From: Gammaproteobacteria bacterium
GTDB taxonomy: Bacteria; Pseudomonadota; Gammaproteobacteria; Burkholderiales; Rhodocyclaceae
Direction of reading: 5' to 3'
NCBI GenBank assembly: GCA_029289235.1
Contig: JARFTZ010000032.1
Span: 62,001-126,000 of the forward strand
Length of the DNA: 64,000 nt
The notes under the pieces are model-generated. The model had not been told where the DNA came from, ran no database searches, and worked only from the letters and a program-made list of their open reading frames with translations. The translations under genes were made by a program, and so were the position numbers. Below are positions 19,753-29,044 of the stretch, piece by piece (positions within the stretch are counted from its first letter, which is position 1; every line of letters begins with the position of its first letter).

Positions 19753-20156
19753 ACACAAACAAGGTGAGTGTCGCCGGCTTCGAGGGGGAAGGATTGAAAC
19801 GTGTCGTCGAAAGCGGCGACTGGTTCGTCGGCATCAAGAACTGGAAGCCGGCCAACGACGCAGCCCATTTCGACAACATGGAACGCCACATGCAGACCGA
19901 TGAGGTCTTCGTCCTGCTCGAAGGCGGCTGCACGCTCCTCGTCGACCACTCGCCCGACAACAACTGCTCGGACATCCGCTGCGTCCCGATGGAAAAAAAC
20001 AAGGTATATTGCATCCACCCATCGGTCTGGCATAACACCATTACCACCAAGGACGCCAAACTGATCCTTATGGAAAACAGGAACACCTCCATGGACAACA
20101 GCGAGGTCCGGACACTGTCATCGGGAGAGATCACCGCTCTGCGCAAGCAACTCTGA
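19749..20156 (+). CDS. Cupin-like protein of the sugar operon
   Basis: The 135-residue protein looks like a single-domain cupin. It has a central HMQTDEVFVLLEGGCTLLVD segment and a second motif near KVYCIHPSVWHNTITTKDAKLILMENR, with His residues that could hold a metal. The first motif departs from the standard G(X)5HXH(X)3,4E(X)6G form, reading DEVFVLLEGG after HM. It could be a sugar isomerase/epimerase, a lyase or a sensor; the sequence does not decide. Its ATG overlaps the transketolase stop, so it is tightly coupled to that enzyme and is likely part of the same pathway. Confidence 0.75.
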   Translation: MNTNKVSVAGFEGEGLKRVVESGDWFVGIKNWKPANDAAHFDNMERHMQTDEVFVLLEGGCTLLVDHSPDNNCSDIRCVPMEKNKVYCIHPSVWHNTITTKDAKLILMENRNTSMDNSEVRTLSSGEITALRKQL

Positions 20157-20198
20157 GCCGGGCCGGCGGAAAAAAAAAGAGAACGGGACGGAAAAGGG

Positions 20199-21815
20199 AT
20201 GTCCACACGCAAGGAAACCTCGAGCAAGGTCGACGAGCTATACAAGCGGCTGAAAAAGCAGATCGTCATGTCCGAACTGCAACCCGGCCAGCAACTGGTG
20301 GAGCTTGAACTCGCCGGCACCCTCGGCTGCAGCCAGAGCACCGTGCGCGAAGCCTTGCTGCGCCTTCAGGAAGACGGACTGATTCAGCGCCAGGGCTATC
20401 GCGGCACCACCGTAGCGCCGATCAGCCCGGTCGAGTCCGAGATCTTTCTCGAACTGCGCCGGATGCTTGAAATGCGCGCCGCACGGCTCTCGCTGGAGCA
20501 CCTGACGGACGCCAAGCTCGCCATCCTGCGCGGCATTGTCGACGCCATGGAACAGGCCGCACAGGCGGACGACGGATACGCGCTGTTCGAGAAAGACCTC
20601 GAATTCCACATGCAGCTGTTCGAGATCGCCAACCTGCCGGCGCTGACACCGGTACTGATGCGCTGCTCGGTCGTCAATCACCGCAACAAGATCGCCCAGT
20701 CGGGGAACCGCCGCGCCCTGCTCGAAACCGCGCAGCGGCATCGCAACATCATCGCGGCACTGCAGGCCGGCGACGCGGACATTGCGGCGGAAATCGTCGG
20801 CCACCACGTCTCGAGCATCTTCGGCACCAAAGACAACGGCCCCGCTGCCGACCTCGCGCCGGAAAACCGGATGTCCGGGCCGATGCGCGACCTGTTCGTT
20901 CGCATGTCGATCGACGAGGCGAAATTCCCGGACGTCACCACCCTGCCGGCAGAGGAAGGCCGAAAGATCTTCGAGATACGTCATGCGCGCTGGAACCGGA
21001 TCGACACCTCCCGCTACGATATCGAGCACTTCGAGATTCCGCGGAATCCGTTTTCCCGGCACCCGTCGCAGCCCATTCCTGCCGTGCGCATCCAGACGGC
21101 AAAAACGGAAGCGAGGGGAAGGCTGCTATATCTGCACGGTGGCGGCTGGACATTCGGCAGTATTGCGTCGTTCATGGGCATCATGGCGCGCCTTGCCGAG
21201 CGCACCGGCTTCGCCGTCTACGGCATCGAGTACGCCCTGGCGCCGGAACGCCCGTTTCCCTACGGCCTCAACGATTGCACCTGGGCCTGGCGCTGGCTGC
21301 GCGGACAGGACACTTCCGGACTCCACTGGCTTGTTGCGGGCGACTCCTCAGGGGCAAACCTCGCCCTGGCGATGATGCTCGACCTGCGCAGCCTCGACGA
21401 ATTACTCCCGGACGGCGCAGCCTTGATTTACGGCGCATACAGCGACGCAAGGGAGACCGAATCGCAACGCCTTTTCGGTCAGGGAGCCTTTGGGCTGACG
21501 ACAGCCCGGATGACCTGGTTTCGCAACAACTACCAGGCGGGAGGGATTCCCGATTTCGCACGGCAACGCATGTTTCCGGTCGAAGCGGACCTGCACAACC
21601 TCCCCCCGCTGCTCATCGTCGCCGCGGAACTGGACCCGTTGCGCGACGACAGCATCCTGCTGGCGCGAAAGCTTGCGCAGACCAACACCCCATTCGAGTT
21701 CAGACAAGTCCCGGGCGTGATCCACAACTTCCTGCACTGGAGCGAAGCGCTCCCGGAAGCCGTCGCTACCCTGGACGCCATCGCTGCTTTCATGCAGGCG
21801 CGCAACAGCAAATAG
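20199..21815 (+). CDS. GntR/FCD transcriptional regulator fused to alpha/beta hydrolase
   Basis: This single 538-codon frame joins two complete modules. Residues about 10-75 form a GntR winged helix (VDELYKRLKKQIVMSELQPGQ, then the helix GCSQSTVREALLRLQEDGLI). Residues about 80-210 are an FCD ligand/metal domain with the expected Asp133, His137, His181 and His202/203. After a linker, residues about 225-538 form a hormone-sensitive-lipase-type hydrolase. It has oxyanion motif HGGGW (313-317), nucleophile motif GDSSG (Ser383), Asp479 in ELDPLRDD and His509 in GVIHNF, a full catalytic triad. It sits between enzyme and transporter genes of the sugar locus and probably controls the palindrome upstream. 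The hydrolase may process or sense an esterified ligand; that is inference. Confidence 0.88.
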   Translation: MSTRKETSSKVDELYKRLKKQIVMSELQPGQQLVELELAGTLGCSQSTVREALLRLQEDGLIQRQGYRGTTVAPISPVESEIFLELRRMLEMRAARLSLEHLTDAKLAILRGIVDAMEQAAQADDGYALFEKDLEFHMQLFEIANLPALTPVLMRCSVVNHRNKIAQSGNRRALLETAQRHRNIIAALQAGDADIAAEIVGHHVSSIFGTKDNGPAADLAPENRMSGPMRDLFVRMSIDEAKFPDVTTLPAEEGRKIFEIRHARWNRIDTSRYDIEHFEIPRNPFSRHPSQPIPAVRIQTAKTEARGRLLYLHGGGWTFGSIASFMGIMARLAERTGFAVYGIEYALAPERPFPYGLNDCTWAWRWLRGQDTSGLHWLVAGDSSGANLALAMMLDLRSLDELLPDGAALIYGAYSDARETESQRLFGQGAFGLTTARMTWFRNNYQAGGIPDFARQRMFPVEADLHNLPPLLIVAAELDPLRDDSILLARKLAQTNTPFEFRQVPGVIHNFLHWSEALPEAVATLDAIAAFMQARNSK

Positions 21816-21896
21816 TCATTGTTTCAACCCAAAGCAACCAAGGAGCAGGAAAACAGCATGCGGTAAATCTCAAACCAACCAGAATGGGGGTCCAAC

Positions 21897-23123
21897 ATGT
21901 TCAAGAAATCCACACTCGGCATCGTCCTCGCCACCGCGCTTTCAGGATTCGCCGCCAGCCACGCCTGGGCGCAATCCACCGTAAACTTCTGGTACCACTT
22001 CGACAATCCGGAAAGCATCAAGCTGATGGACGAACTGGTCGCCAGCTTCGAGGGCAAGAACCCGGGCATCAAGGTCAAGGCGGAGAACATCCCCTGGAAC
22101 AACTACTACGACAAGCTGTTCACCTCGATCGTCGGCGGCAAGGCCCCTGACGTGGCGATGGTCAAGCTGGCGCAGCAGCCGCAGCTGATCGAAATGGACG
22201 CCCTCGAACCGATCGACAAGCGGGTCGCATCATGGCCCGGAAAGGACGATCTCGGCGACAACCTGCTGAACATCAACAAGGGCCCGGACGGCAAGCAATA
22301 TTATCTGCCGCTGCAGTATGTCGTAGTTTATCTGTACTACCGCGCCGACCTCTTCGCCAATGCCGGGCTGCAACCACCGGCCACCTGCGAGGATTTCCTC
22401 GATGCGGCGAAGAAGCTCACGCTTCCGGCCAGCGCCAATAACGGCGTCGAACTCTTCGGTTTCGGGATGCGCGGCGGCAAGGGCGGCTACGACAACTGGG
22501 GACCGTTCGTGCTCTCGCAATCCGAGCTGACCCCGGGCGGAATGACCACGCCGAAAGCGATTGCCGCCAACAACTGGTACGTCGACCTGTTCCGCAAGGA
22601 AAAAGTCGCGCCACCTTCGGCCCCGAACGACGGTTTCAATGAAATCATCAGCACCTTCAAGTCGGGACGCACGGCGATGATCTTCCATCACATCGGCTCC
22701 TCGAAGACGATGGTTGCCGCGCTCGGCGACAAGGTCTCGGCCGTGCCGGCGCCGTCCTGCAACGGTGGCCGCTGGACCTCATTCGGCGACGAATCGACGG
22801 CGCTGTTCAAGGCTTCGAAGAACAAGGATGCCGCCTGGAAATGGATGTCCTTCCTCAGCGAAGGCGAGAACAACGTGAAGTTCAACAAGGCCACCGGACA
22901 GATGACCGTGACCCGCAGCGGATCGGAAAAAGCGGCCTTCGAACCGCGCTTCGTCAAGGCCACCGTCGACTCACTGCCGTTCGCCAAGACGCTGCCCGCC
23001 GTGCCGCAGACCGCCGATTTCGTGAATACGGTGTGGCCGGTCAACATGCAGCGCGCACTCACCGGCGAAATCACGCCCGAGCAGATGATGACGACGATCG
23101 AGAAGCACTACACAACCAAGTAA
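21897..23123 (+). CDS. Carbohydrate ABC transporter, periplasmic binding protein (family 1)
   Basis: The 408-residue protein has a signal peptide (KKSTLGIVLATALSGFAASHAWA, cleavage after AWA). The body is typical of family 1 solute-binding proteins of the UgpB/MalE class: VNFWYHFDNPESIKLMDELVASFEGKNPGIKVKAENIPWNNYYDKLFTSIVGGKAPDVAMV. It would deliver a sugar or sugar ester to the two permeases encoded next. The substrate cannot be read from sequence; UgpB-like proteins bind glycerol-phosphate esters, others oligosaccharides. A GGGGG ribosome-binding site precedes the ATG. A REP-like repeat follows the stop codon. Confidence 0.92.
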   Translation: MFKKSTLGIVLATALSGFAASHAWAQSTVNFWYHFDNPESIKLMDELVASFEGKNPGIKVKAENIPWNNYYDKLFTSIVGGKAPDVAMVKLAQQPQLIEMDALEPIDKRVASWPGKDDLGDNLLNINKGPDGKQYYLPLQYVVVYLYYRADLFANAGLQPPATCEDFLDAAKKLTLPASANNGVELFGFGMRGGKGGYDNWGPFVLSQSELTPGGMTTPKAIAANNWYVDLFRKEKVAPPSAPNDGFNEIISTFKSGRTAMIFHHIGSSKTMVAALGDKVSAVPAPSCNGGRWTSFGDESTALFKASKNKDAAWKWMSFLSEGENNVKFNKATGQMTVTRSGSEKAAFEPRFVKATVDSLPFAKTLPAVPQTADFVNTVWPVNMQRALTGEITPEQMMTTIEKHYTTK

Positions 23124-23138
23124 ACAACCGCTGAGCTC

Positions 23139-23213
23139 CGTCACCCCGGCGCAGGCCGGGGTCCAGTTCGTTCTCCGAAAACCTGGATTCCGGCCTGCGC
23201 CGGAATGACGGAT
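23139..23213. repeat. REP/BIME-like repeat pair inside the ABC operon
   Basis: Two inverted REP units, CGTCACCCCGGCGCAGGCCG... and its counterpart ...CCGGCCTGCGCCGGAATGACGG, stand head to head about 17 bp apart. Each is itself a hairpin. Related copies occur at 30282-30352 and 61351-61422. Here the element separates the binding-protein gene from the permease genes, the same position as the known REP of the E. coli malE-malF gap. Confidence 0.8.
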
Positions 23214-23249
23214 TCATCTGCCCGGATTGAAACCGACAGAAGGGAGACC

Positions 23250-24131
23250 ATGAGCCACCGTTCCAGCCTCCGCCGCATGCCCTACTGGCTCCTGTCTCCC
23301 GCCGTGCTGGCCACGCTGATCGTCGTCTTCTACCCGATGCTGCAGGCGGGCATCACCAGCCTCTATTACGAAATCCTGTGGAAACCGAAAGCCACCCGCT
23401 TCATCGGTCTCGACAACTTCATCGCCATCGCCCGCGACCCGGTTTTCTGGGCCTCGCTCGGGCGTACCGCGCTGTGGATCGGTATCACCGTTCCTCTGCA
23501 ACTGGCGCTCGGCTTTGTCACCGCGCTGCTGCTCAACCAGCAATTCCGCTGGCGGACGCTGGCGCGCAGTCTGATCCTGATCCCCTGGGCACTGCCGAGC
23601 GTGGTCATCGGCCTGATGTGGTCGTGGATCTACCACCCGCAGGTCGGCCTGCTCAACGACTTGCTGCTGCGCGTGGGGATGCTCAACAGCGCCATTCCCT
23701 GGCTGGCCGACCCGGCCACGGCGCTGTACTCGATCATCGCCGCGCTGGTCTGGCAGGGCTTTCCTTTCTTCGCGATCATGATCCTGGCCGGACTACAGAC
23801 CATCCCGGCCAACCTCTACGAGGCCGCGGCAATCGACGGAGCAACGACGTGGCAACAGTTCGTCGAAATCACCCTGCCGGGACTCAAGAGCGTGCTGGTC
23901 ACGGCGGTGATGCTGCGGATCATCTGGGTCGCCAATTCAATGGACGTCATCTACGTGATGACCGGCGGCGGCCCCGGCTACGCCACGCACACGCTGCCGC
24001 TCTACGCCTTCAAGCGCACCTACAGCAGCATGGACTTCGGCTACGGCTCGGCGCTGGCGGTCACCTTCGCGCTGCTCCTGCTCGGTTTCATCGTGCTCTA
24101 CCTGCGCCGCATGGGGAGGGAAATGGAATGA
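23250..24131 (+). CDS. Carbohydrate ABC transporter permease (UgpA/MalF type)
   Basis: The 293-residue protein has six membrane segments and the binding-protein-dependent permease EAA loop (LYEAAAIDGATTWQQFVEITLPGLKSVL), which contacts the ATPase. The short N-terminus without the extra MalF helices fits the UgpA/LacF type. The chosen ATG has AGGGAG just upstream; an in-frame start at 23205 lies in the repeat tail and is less likely. The stop codon overlaps the next permease start by 4 bp. Confidence 0.93.
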   Translation: MSHRSSLRRMPYWLLSPAVLATLIVVFYPMLQAGITSLYYEILWKPKATRFIGLDNFIAIARDPVFWASLGRTALWIGITVPLQLALGFVTALLLNQQFRWRTLARSLILIPWALPSVVIGLMWSWIYHPQVGLLNDLLLRVGMLNSAIPWLADPATALYSIIAALVWQGFPFFAIMILAGLQTIPANLYEAAAIDGATTWQQFVEITLPGLKSVLVTAVMLRIIWVANSMDVIYVMTGGGPGYATHTLPLYAFKRTYSSMDFGYGSALAVTFALLLLGFIVLYLRRMGREME

Positions 24132-24967
24132 GAACCGCGAAGACCTCCTTCAGCCGCCGCCTGTTGCTGCTGCATCTGCCGATGGCCTTGATCGTCCTCT
24201 TCGCCATCGGCCCCTACCTGTGGATGCTGATCACCTCGCTAAAACAGGAGTCGACGCTCTTCTCGGCCCATCGCAGCCTGCTGCCCGAGGTCGTGACCAT
24301 CGAGAACTATGTCCGCCTGTTCGCCAAAACCGACTTCCTCAAGAACCTCGGCCACAGCTTCATCGTCGCCAGTGGCGCCGTCGTCCTCGGCCTCTCCGTC
24401 AGCATCACCGCGGCCTACTCGTTCTCGCGCTACCGTTTCGCCGGGCGTCACCTGCTGATGCTGACCTTCCTGCTGATCAACATGTTTCCCGTGGTGCTCC
24501 TGATCATCCCGCTGTTCATCATCATGCGCCACCTGCAACTGCTCGACACGCACCTCGGGCTGATCCTGGCCCATTCGACCTTCGCCATCCCGTTCGCCAC
24601 CTGGATGATGATCAGCTACTTCAACGCCGTGCCGCGCAGCCTCGACGAAGCCGCGCAGGTCGACGGTTGCCGCCCCTTCGGCGCCATGCTGCGCGTGGTG
24701 CTGCCAGTCACGCTGCCGGGCATCATCGCCACCGGCATCTACATCTTCATCACCTCGTGGAACGAATACCTCTACGCCTCGGTATTGGCCGGGCAGGACG
24801 TACGCGTGCTCACCGTCGCCATCCAGACGCTGATCGGGGAATATGAAATTGCCTGGGGACTGCTCACCGGCGGCGGGGTCGTCGGCGCGCTGCCGGTCAC
24901 CGTGCTGTTCATGTTCATCCAGCGACGCCTGATCGCCGGGATGACTCAAGGCGCGGTCAAAGGATAA
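24128..24967 (+). CDS. Carbohydrate ABC transporter permease (UgpE/MalG type)
   Basis: The 279-residue protein is the second transmembrane subunit. It has six helices and the EAA loop PRSLDEAAQVDGCRPFGAMLRVVLPVTLPGI, followed by TSWNEYLYASVLAG, a segment typical of MalG-type subunits. It ends with QRRLIAGMTQGAVKG, the conserved C-terminus of the UgpE/MalG class. The ATG overlaps the stop of the first permease gene, as is usual for these heterodimer partners, which assures equal synthesis. Confidence 0.93.
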   Translation: MRTAKTSFSRRLLLLHLPMALIVLFAIGPYLWMLITSLKQESTLFSAHRSLLPEVVTIENYVRLFAKTDFLKNLGHSFIVASGAVVLGLSVSITAAYSFSRYRFAGRHLLMLTFLLINMFPVVLLIIPLFIIMRHLQLLDTHLGLILAHSTFAIPFATWMMISYFNAVPRSLDEAAQVDGCRPFGAMLRVVLPVTLPGIIATGIYIFITSWNEYLYASVLAGQDVRVLTVAIQTLIGEYEIAWGLLTGGGVVGALPVTVLFMFIQRRLIAGMTQGAVKG

Positions 24968-24997
24968 AAGGGATAAACAAGAACGAAAGGTTGGTCA

Positions 24998-26104
<1,107 letters not shown>

Positions 26105-26167
26105 CACTCGCACGTTCCGCCCGTCATTTTCGACCCACGGCAGGACGACCGGGAAGCCTCGCCCGCG

Positions 26168-26173
26168 TATAAT
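26168..26173 (+). promoter_or_regulatory. Putative -10 element for the AbrB-family gene
   Basis: A perfect TATAAT in an otherwise GC-rich 147-bp gap, 78 bp upstream of the ATG at 26252. No convincing -35 hexamer stands 16-18 bp before it. It is the best promoter candidate for the gene, which is otherwise separate from the sugar operon. Confidence 0.4.
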
Positions 26174-26251
26174 TCCGCTCGCTCTTCCCTGTTACTCGCC
26201 CTGCCCTGCCGCAAAAGGCCGGCCGCAGGCGTTCTTTTCCCGAACACCGAC

Positions 26252-27346
26252 ATGCACGCTCAAGGCAGCCGTTTCCCGTCCCTGAACGGACGACCGCGTT
26301 TCGTCCACTGGGGGCTCCTGCTCGCCCTGACAATCCTGTTCGCCGCACTCTTCGATGCCGCCAGGCTACCCGCCGCGCTCCTCCTCGGCGCCATGCTTGG
26401 GGCGATCCTGATTGCCATCGCCGACGGCACGCCACGAATTCCGCGCCGCGCTTTCGTCATCGCACAGGGCGTGATCGGTTGCCTGGTCGCCCGCAGCATC
26501 ACGCCGGAGATTCTCGTCTCCCTGCGTCACGACTGGCTGCTCTTTCTCTCGGTGACCATCACGGTCATCCTCGTGTGCGCCGGGATGGGCTGGATTCTGG
26601 CGCGTAAGCAACTCCTGCCGGGAACGACGGCCATCTGGGCCTGCTCGCCGGGAGGCGCCGCCGTCATGACACTGATGTCCGACGCCTACGGCGGCGACAT
26701 GCGCCTCGTCGCGGTCATGCAGTATCTTCGCGTAGCCATGGTGACCGTGCTGGCGACCGTCGTCGCGCATTTCTGGATGGGCGGCACGCAGGACTGCCAG
26801 AGCATCTTCGCCGACTGGCTGCAGCCGGTTGCCTGGCACGACCTGGGGGGCACGCTGCTGCTCGCCACAGCGGGCGCATTCGTTGCACAGCGCCTCAAAA
26901 TCCCCGGCGGCGCCATTCTGGCCCCGCTGCTCATCGGCGCCACGCTGCAGGCCAACGGCATCATGAGCATCGTCCTGCCGCCGTGGATACTTGCGCCGAC
27001 CTACATCGCGCTGGGCTGGGCCATCGGCCTGCGCTTCTCACGGCAGACAATCGGCCAGGCGGCGCGGGCGCTCCCGTCGATGATCGTTTCGATTGTTTTC
27101 CTGATCGCCGCCTGCGCCGGCATCGCCGTAATCGTCGCCCACCTGACCCATCTTGATCCGCTGACGGCCTATCTCGCGACAAGTCCCGGCGGACTCGACT
27201 CGGTCGCCGTCATCGCGGCTTCATCGAGCGTCAATGTTCCGTTCGTGATGGCCTTTCAGACAGCGCGTTTTCTGATGGTGGTACTGACCGGTCCGGCGCT
27301 GGCGAAATACATGGCCCGCCGCTTGCAGGAAAGCGAGAAAGCCTGA
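26252..27346 (+). CDS. AbrB family membrane protein (putative transporter)
   Basis: The 364-residue polytopic membrane protein shows the internal duplication of the AbrB family: GALLGAILIA... with PRIPRRAFVIAQGVIGCLVARSITPEIL in the first half and IPGGAILAPLLIGATLQANG...LGWAIGLRFSRQTI in the second. Each half has the ACSPGGAAVMTLMSDAYGGD or LATSPGGLDSVAVIA motif. The family is often misnamed ammonia monooxygenase; it is a predicted transporter of unknown substrate, and E. coli AbrB has a loose link to aidB expression. It is a single gene, followed by a hairpin. Confidence 0.85.
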   Translation: MHAQGSRFPSLNGRPRFVHWGLLLALTILFAALFDAARLPAALLLGAMLGAILIAIADGTPRIPRRAFVIAQGVIGCLVARSITPEILVSLRHDWLLFLSVTITVILVCAGMGWILARKQLLPGTTAIWACSPGGAAVMTLMSDAYGGDMRLVAVMQYLRVAMVTVLATVVAHFWMGGTQDCQSIFADWLQPVAWHDLGGTLLLATAGAFVAQRLKIPGGAILAPLLIGATLQANGIMSIVLPPWILAPTYIALGWAIGLRFSRQTIGQAARALPSMIVSIVFLIAACAGIAVIVAHLTHLDPLTAYLATSPGGLDSVAVIAASSSVNVPFVMAFQTARFLMVVLTGPALAKYMARRLQESEKA

Positions 27347-27349
27347 AGC

Positions 27350-27369
27350 CCCCCGGCATTCGCCGGGGG
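27350..27369. terminator. Hairpin between convergent abrB-like and thiF genes
   Basis: CCCCCGGC pairs with GCCGGGGG around ATTC, a perfect 8-bp stem starting 3 bp after the upstream stop codon. Neither strand shows a U-run, so it is a terminator only in the weak sense; it may protect both 3' ends. Intergenic space to the thiF stop is 12 bp. Confidence 0.5.
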
Positions 27370-27381
27370 TGTCAGCAAGCC

Positions 27382-27921
27382 TCAGAACGCCCCCATTTCC
27401 TTGAGGATGAAGGCGCTCATGTGGTTCGCCACGGTGACGACCTTGTGCGAGAAAAGCGGCCAGTCGGCGCAGTCGCTGACGAAATCGCCAACGATGTGCG
27501 CACGCCCGAACCGCCGCCAGTGGATACCGTCGAGCGAGCCGCCCGCGACGCCGGACGCGGAGACGACGAGCTGATCGCCGGCCAGGCCTTCCATCAGCAT
27601 CTTCTTCGCCGCTGCCTTGTCGAACGCTTCGACGACAAGCTCGCAATCGCCGAACAGCGACTTGCAGTTGGACTCATCGACGCGCACGACGATTGCCTCG
27701 ACCTCGATTTCCGGTCGGATGCGCTGCAGGTTCTCACGCAGCGCCTCGACCTTGGGGCGGCCGATCTGGTCCTGAAAAAAAAACTGCCTGTTGAGGTTCG
27801 ACGGCTCGACGCAGTCAAAATCGACGATACGCAACGCCTTGACGCCACTGCGCACGAGATTCAGGGCAACGTTGGAACCGATGCCGCCCGCGCCGGCAAT
27901 TCCAATTTTCATCGCCTTCAC
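27382..27921 (-). CDS. thiF: Sulfur carrier protein ThiS adenylyltransferase ThiF (short form)
   Basis: This E1-like enzyme adenylates the C-terminus of ThiS for sulfur transfer in thiazole synthesis. It has the nucleotide-binding GAGGIGSNVALNLVRSG, the DFDCVEPSNLNRQFFF motif with catalytic Arg, and a second motif DLIVVEAFDK-like (ELVVEAFDKAAAK). At 179 residues it is the short ThiF of anaerobe-type operons and lacks the zinc-cysteine tail of MoeB/ThiF. I chose GTG at 27921 because GGAGG lies 7 nt upstream and GTGA overlaps the thiH stop. The TTG at 27936 has no such site. Confidence 0.9.
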   Translation of the reverse strand: MKAMKIGIAGAGGIGSNVALNLVRSGVKALRIVDFDCVEPSNLNRQFFFQDQIGRPKVEALRENLQRIRPEIEVEAIVVRVDESNCKSLFGDCELVVEAFDKAAAKKMLMEGLAGDQLVVSASGVAGGSLDGIHWRRFGRAHIVGDFVSDCADWPLFSHKVVTVANHMSAFILKEMGAF

Positions 27922-29036
27922 AGTGCTGCCTCCCAATCCTTGAACACGGGTTGATAACGCCGGGCGACGATGGCCGCGGCGACTTCATCAACGCTGCGCG
28001 CGTCGGTGATCTCGAACTGCAATGCCGAATCGGTCTGCTGCTTGATCGGAATCGCATAGCCGCCGACGCCGGTGCTCGAACCGGCCGAGAAGCGCGTGGC
28101 ACCGAGCGTGAGCAAGCGGTCGCGGAATGCCGCCCGCTCGCGCGTCGACAAGGTGATGCCGGCACGCGGCAGAAAGACGCGCAGCGCCGTCATCAACTGC
28201 ACGAAGAGACGGTCGCCGACATTCTGTGTCGCCGAGAAGCCGCCCTCCGCCTCGTTGATGCGCGGCAGAGATACCGCCACTTCCGTCTGCAGATAGCTGG
28301 TTTCGAGATAACGCGCGTGCAGGCCGGTAAAGAACATCTCGCGGCGCGGTTCGGCCAGCCCGAGCAGCGGGCCGATATTGACCGTGCGCAAGCCGGCCTC
28401 GGCGGCGCGTGCCGGCGCATCCAGCCGCCACGCGAAGTCGCGCTTCTTGCCGCCAAGATGGACGGCCTTGTAGACGACCGGATCGTAGGTCTCCTGGAAG
28501 ACCGTCATCCCGTCCACGCCGGCCGCCTTGAGTTGCGCGTATTCCTCGGTATGCAGCGGGTAAATCTCGATCGATACCGAGGCGAAGTACTTCTTGAGTA
28601 CGGCCACCGCGTCGCAAAGATACTCGGGCGGCGTCGTGCGCCGGTCTTCGCCGGTGAGGATCAGTACGTGCTGCATGCCGGTGCGCGCAATCGCCTCGGC
28701 CTCGCGTTCGATCTCGGCGAGCGAGAGCACGAGACGCGGGATCTCGTTGGAGACGTTGAAGCCGCAGTAGGCGCAGCGGTTCTTGCAGTGGTTCGACAGA
28801 TAGAGCGGGATGAACATCTGGATCGTCCGCCCGAAATGCTGCACGGTGAGCTGCTGCGCCCGCTGCGCGATGGCTTCGAGATGGTCACCGGCACACGGGC
28901 TCAGGAGCGTCAGAAAATCCATCGCGCCAAACGACGGTTTGGCGAGGCTGCGCGTGACATCGGCGTCGCTCACGCCGGCGAAGAAGCGCTCGAAATCGAA
29001 GCCTTGATAGTCGGAAAGCGTTTCCTGAAACGACAT
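27918..29036 (-). CDS. thiH: 2-iminoacetate synthase (tyrosine lyase) ThiH
   Basis: This radical-SAM enzyme cleaves tyrosine to 2-iminoacetate (dehydroglycine) and p-cresol, supplying the C2-N unit of the thiazole ring. The 372-residue protein has the CxxxCxxC cluster motif in NHCKNRCAYCGF, the GGE-like segment ILTGEDRRTTP, and a C-terminal biotin/thiamin-associated region (SAGSSTGVGGY). Use of ThiH rather than the oxygen-dependent glycine oxidase ThiO indicates thiazole synthesis that works without oxygen. It overlaps thiF by 4 bp and follows thiG after 8 bp. Confidence 0.95.
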   Translation of the reverse strand: MSFQETLSDYQGFDFERFFAGVSDADVTRSLAKPSFGAMDFLTLLSPCAGDHLEAIAQRAQQLTVQHFGRTIQMFIPLYLSNHCKNRCAYCGFNVSNEIPRLVLSLAEIEREAEAIARTGMQHVLILTGEDRRTTPPEYLCDAVAVLKKYFASVSIEIYPLHTEEYAQLKAAGVDGMTVFQETYDPVVYKAVHLGGKKRDFAWRLDAPARAAEAGLRTVNIGPLLGLAEPRREMFFTGLHARYLETSYLQTEVAVSLPRINEAEGGFSATQNVGDRLFVQLMTALRVFLPRAGITLSTRERAAFRDRLLTLGATRFSAGSSTGVGGYAIPIKQQTDSALQFEITDARSVDEVAAAIVARRYQPVFKDWEAAL

Positions 29037-29044
29037 GTCGCCTC

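Noticed and set aside
23139-23213. The hairpin repeats as CRISPR or IS ends
   Set aside because: There are only two inverted units per site, no regular spacers and no transposase or cas gene nearby. They match REP/BIME-like elements instead.
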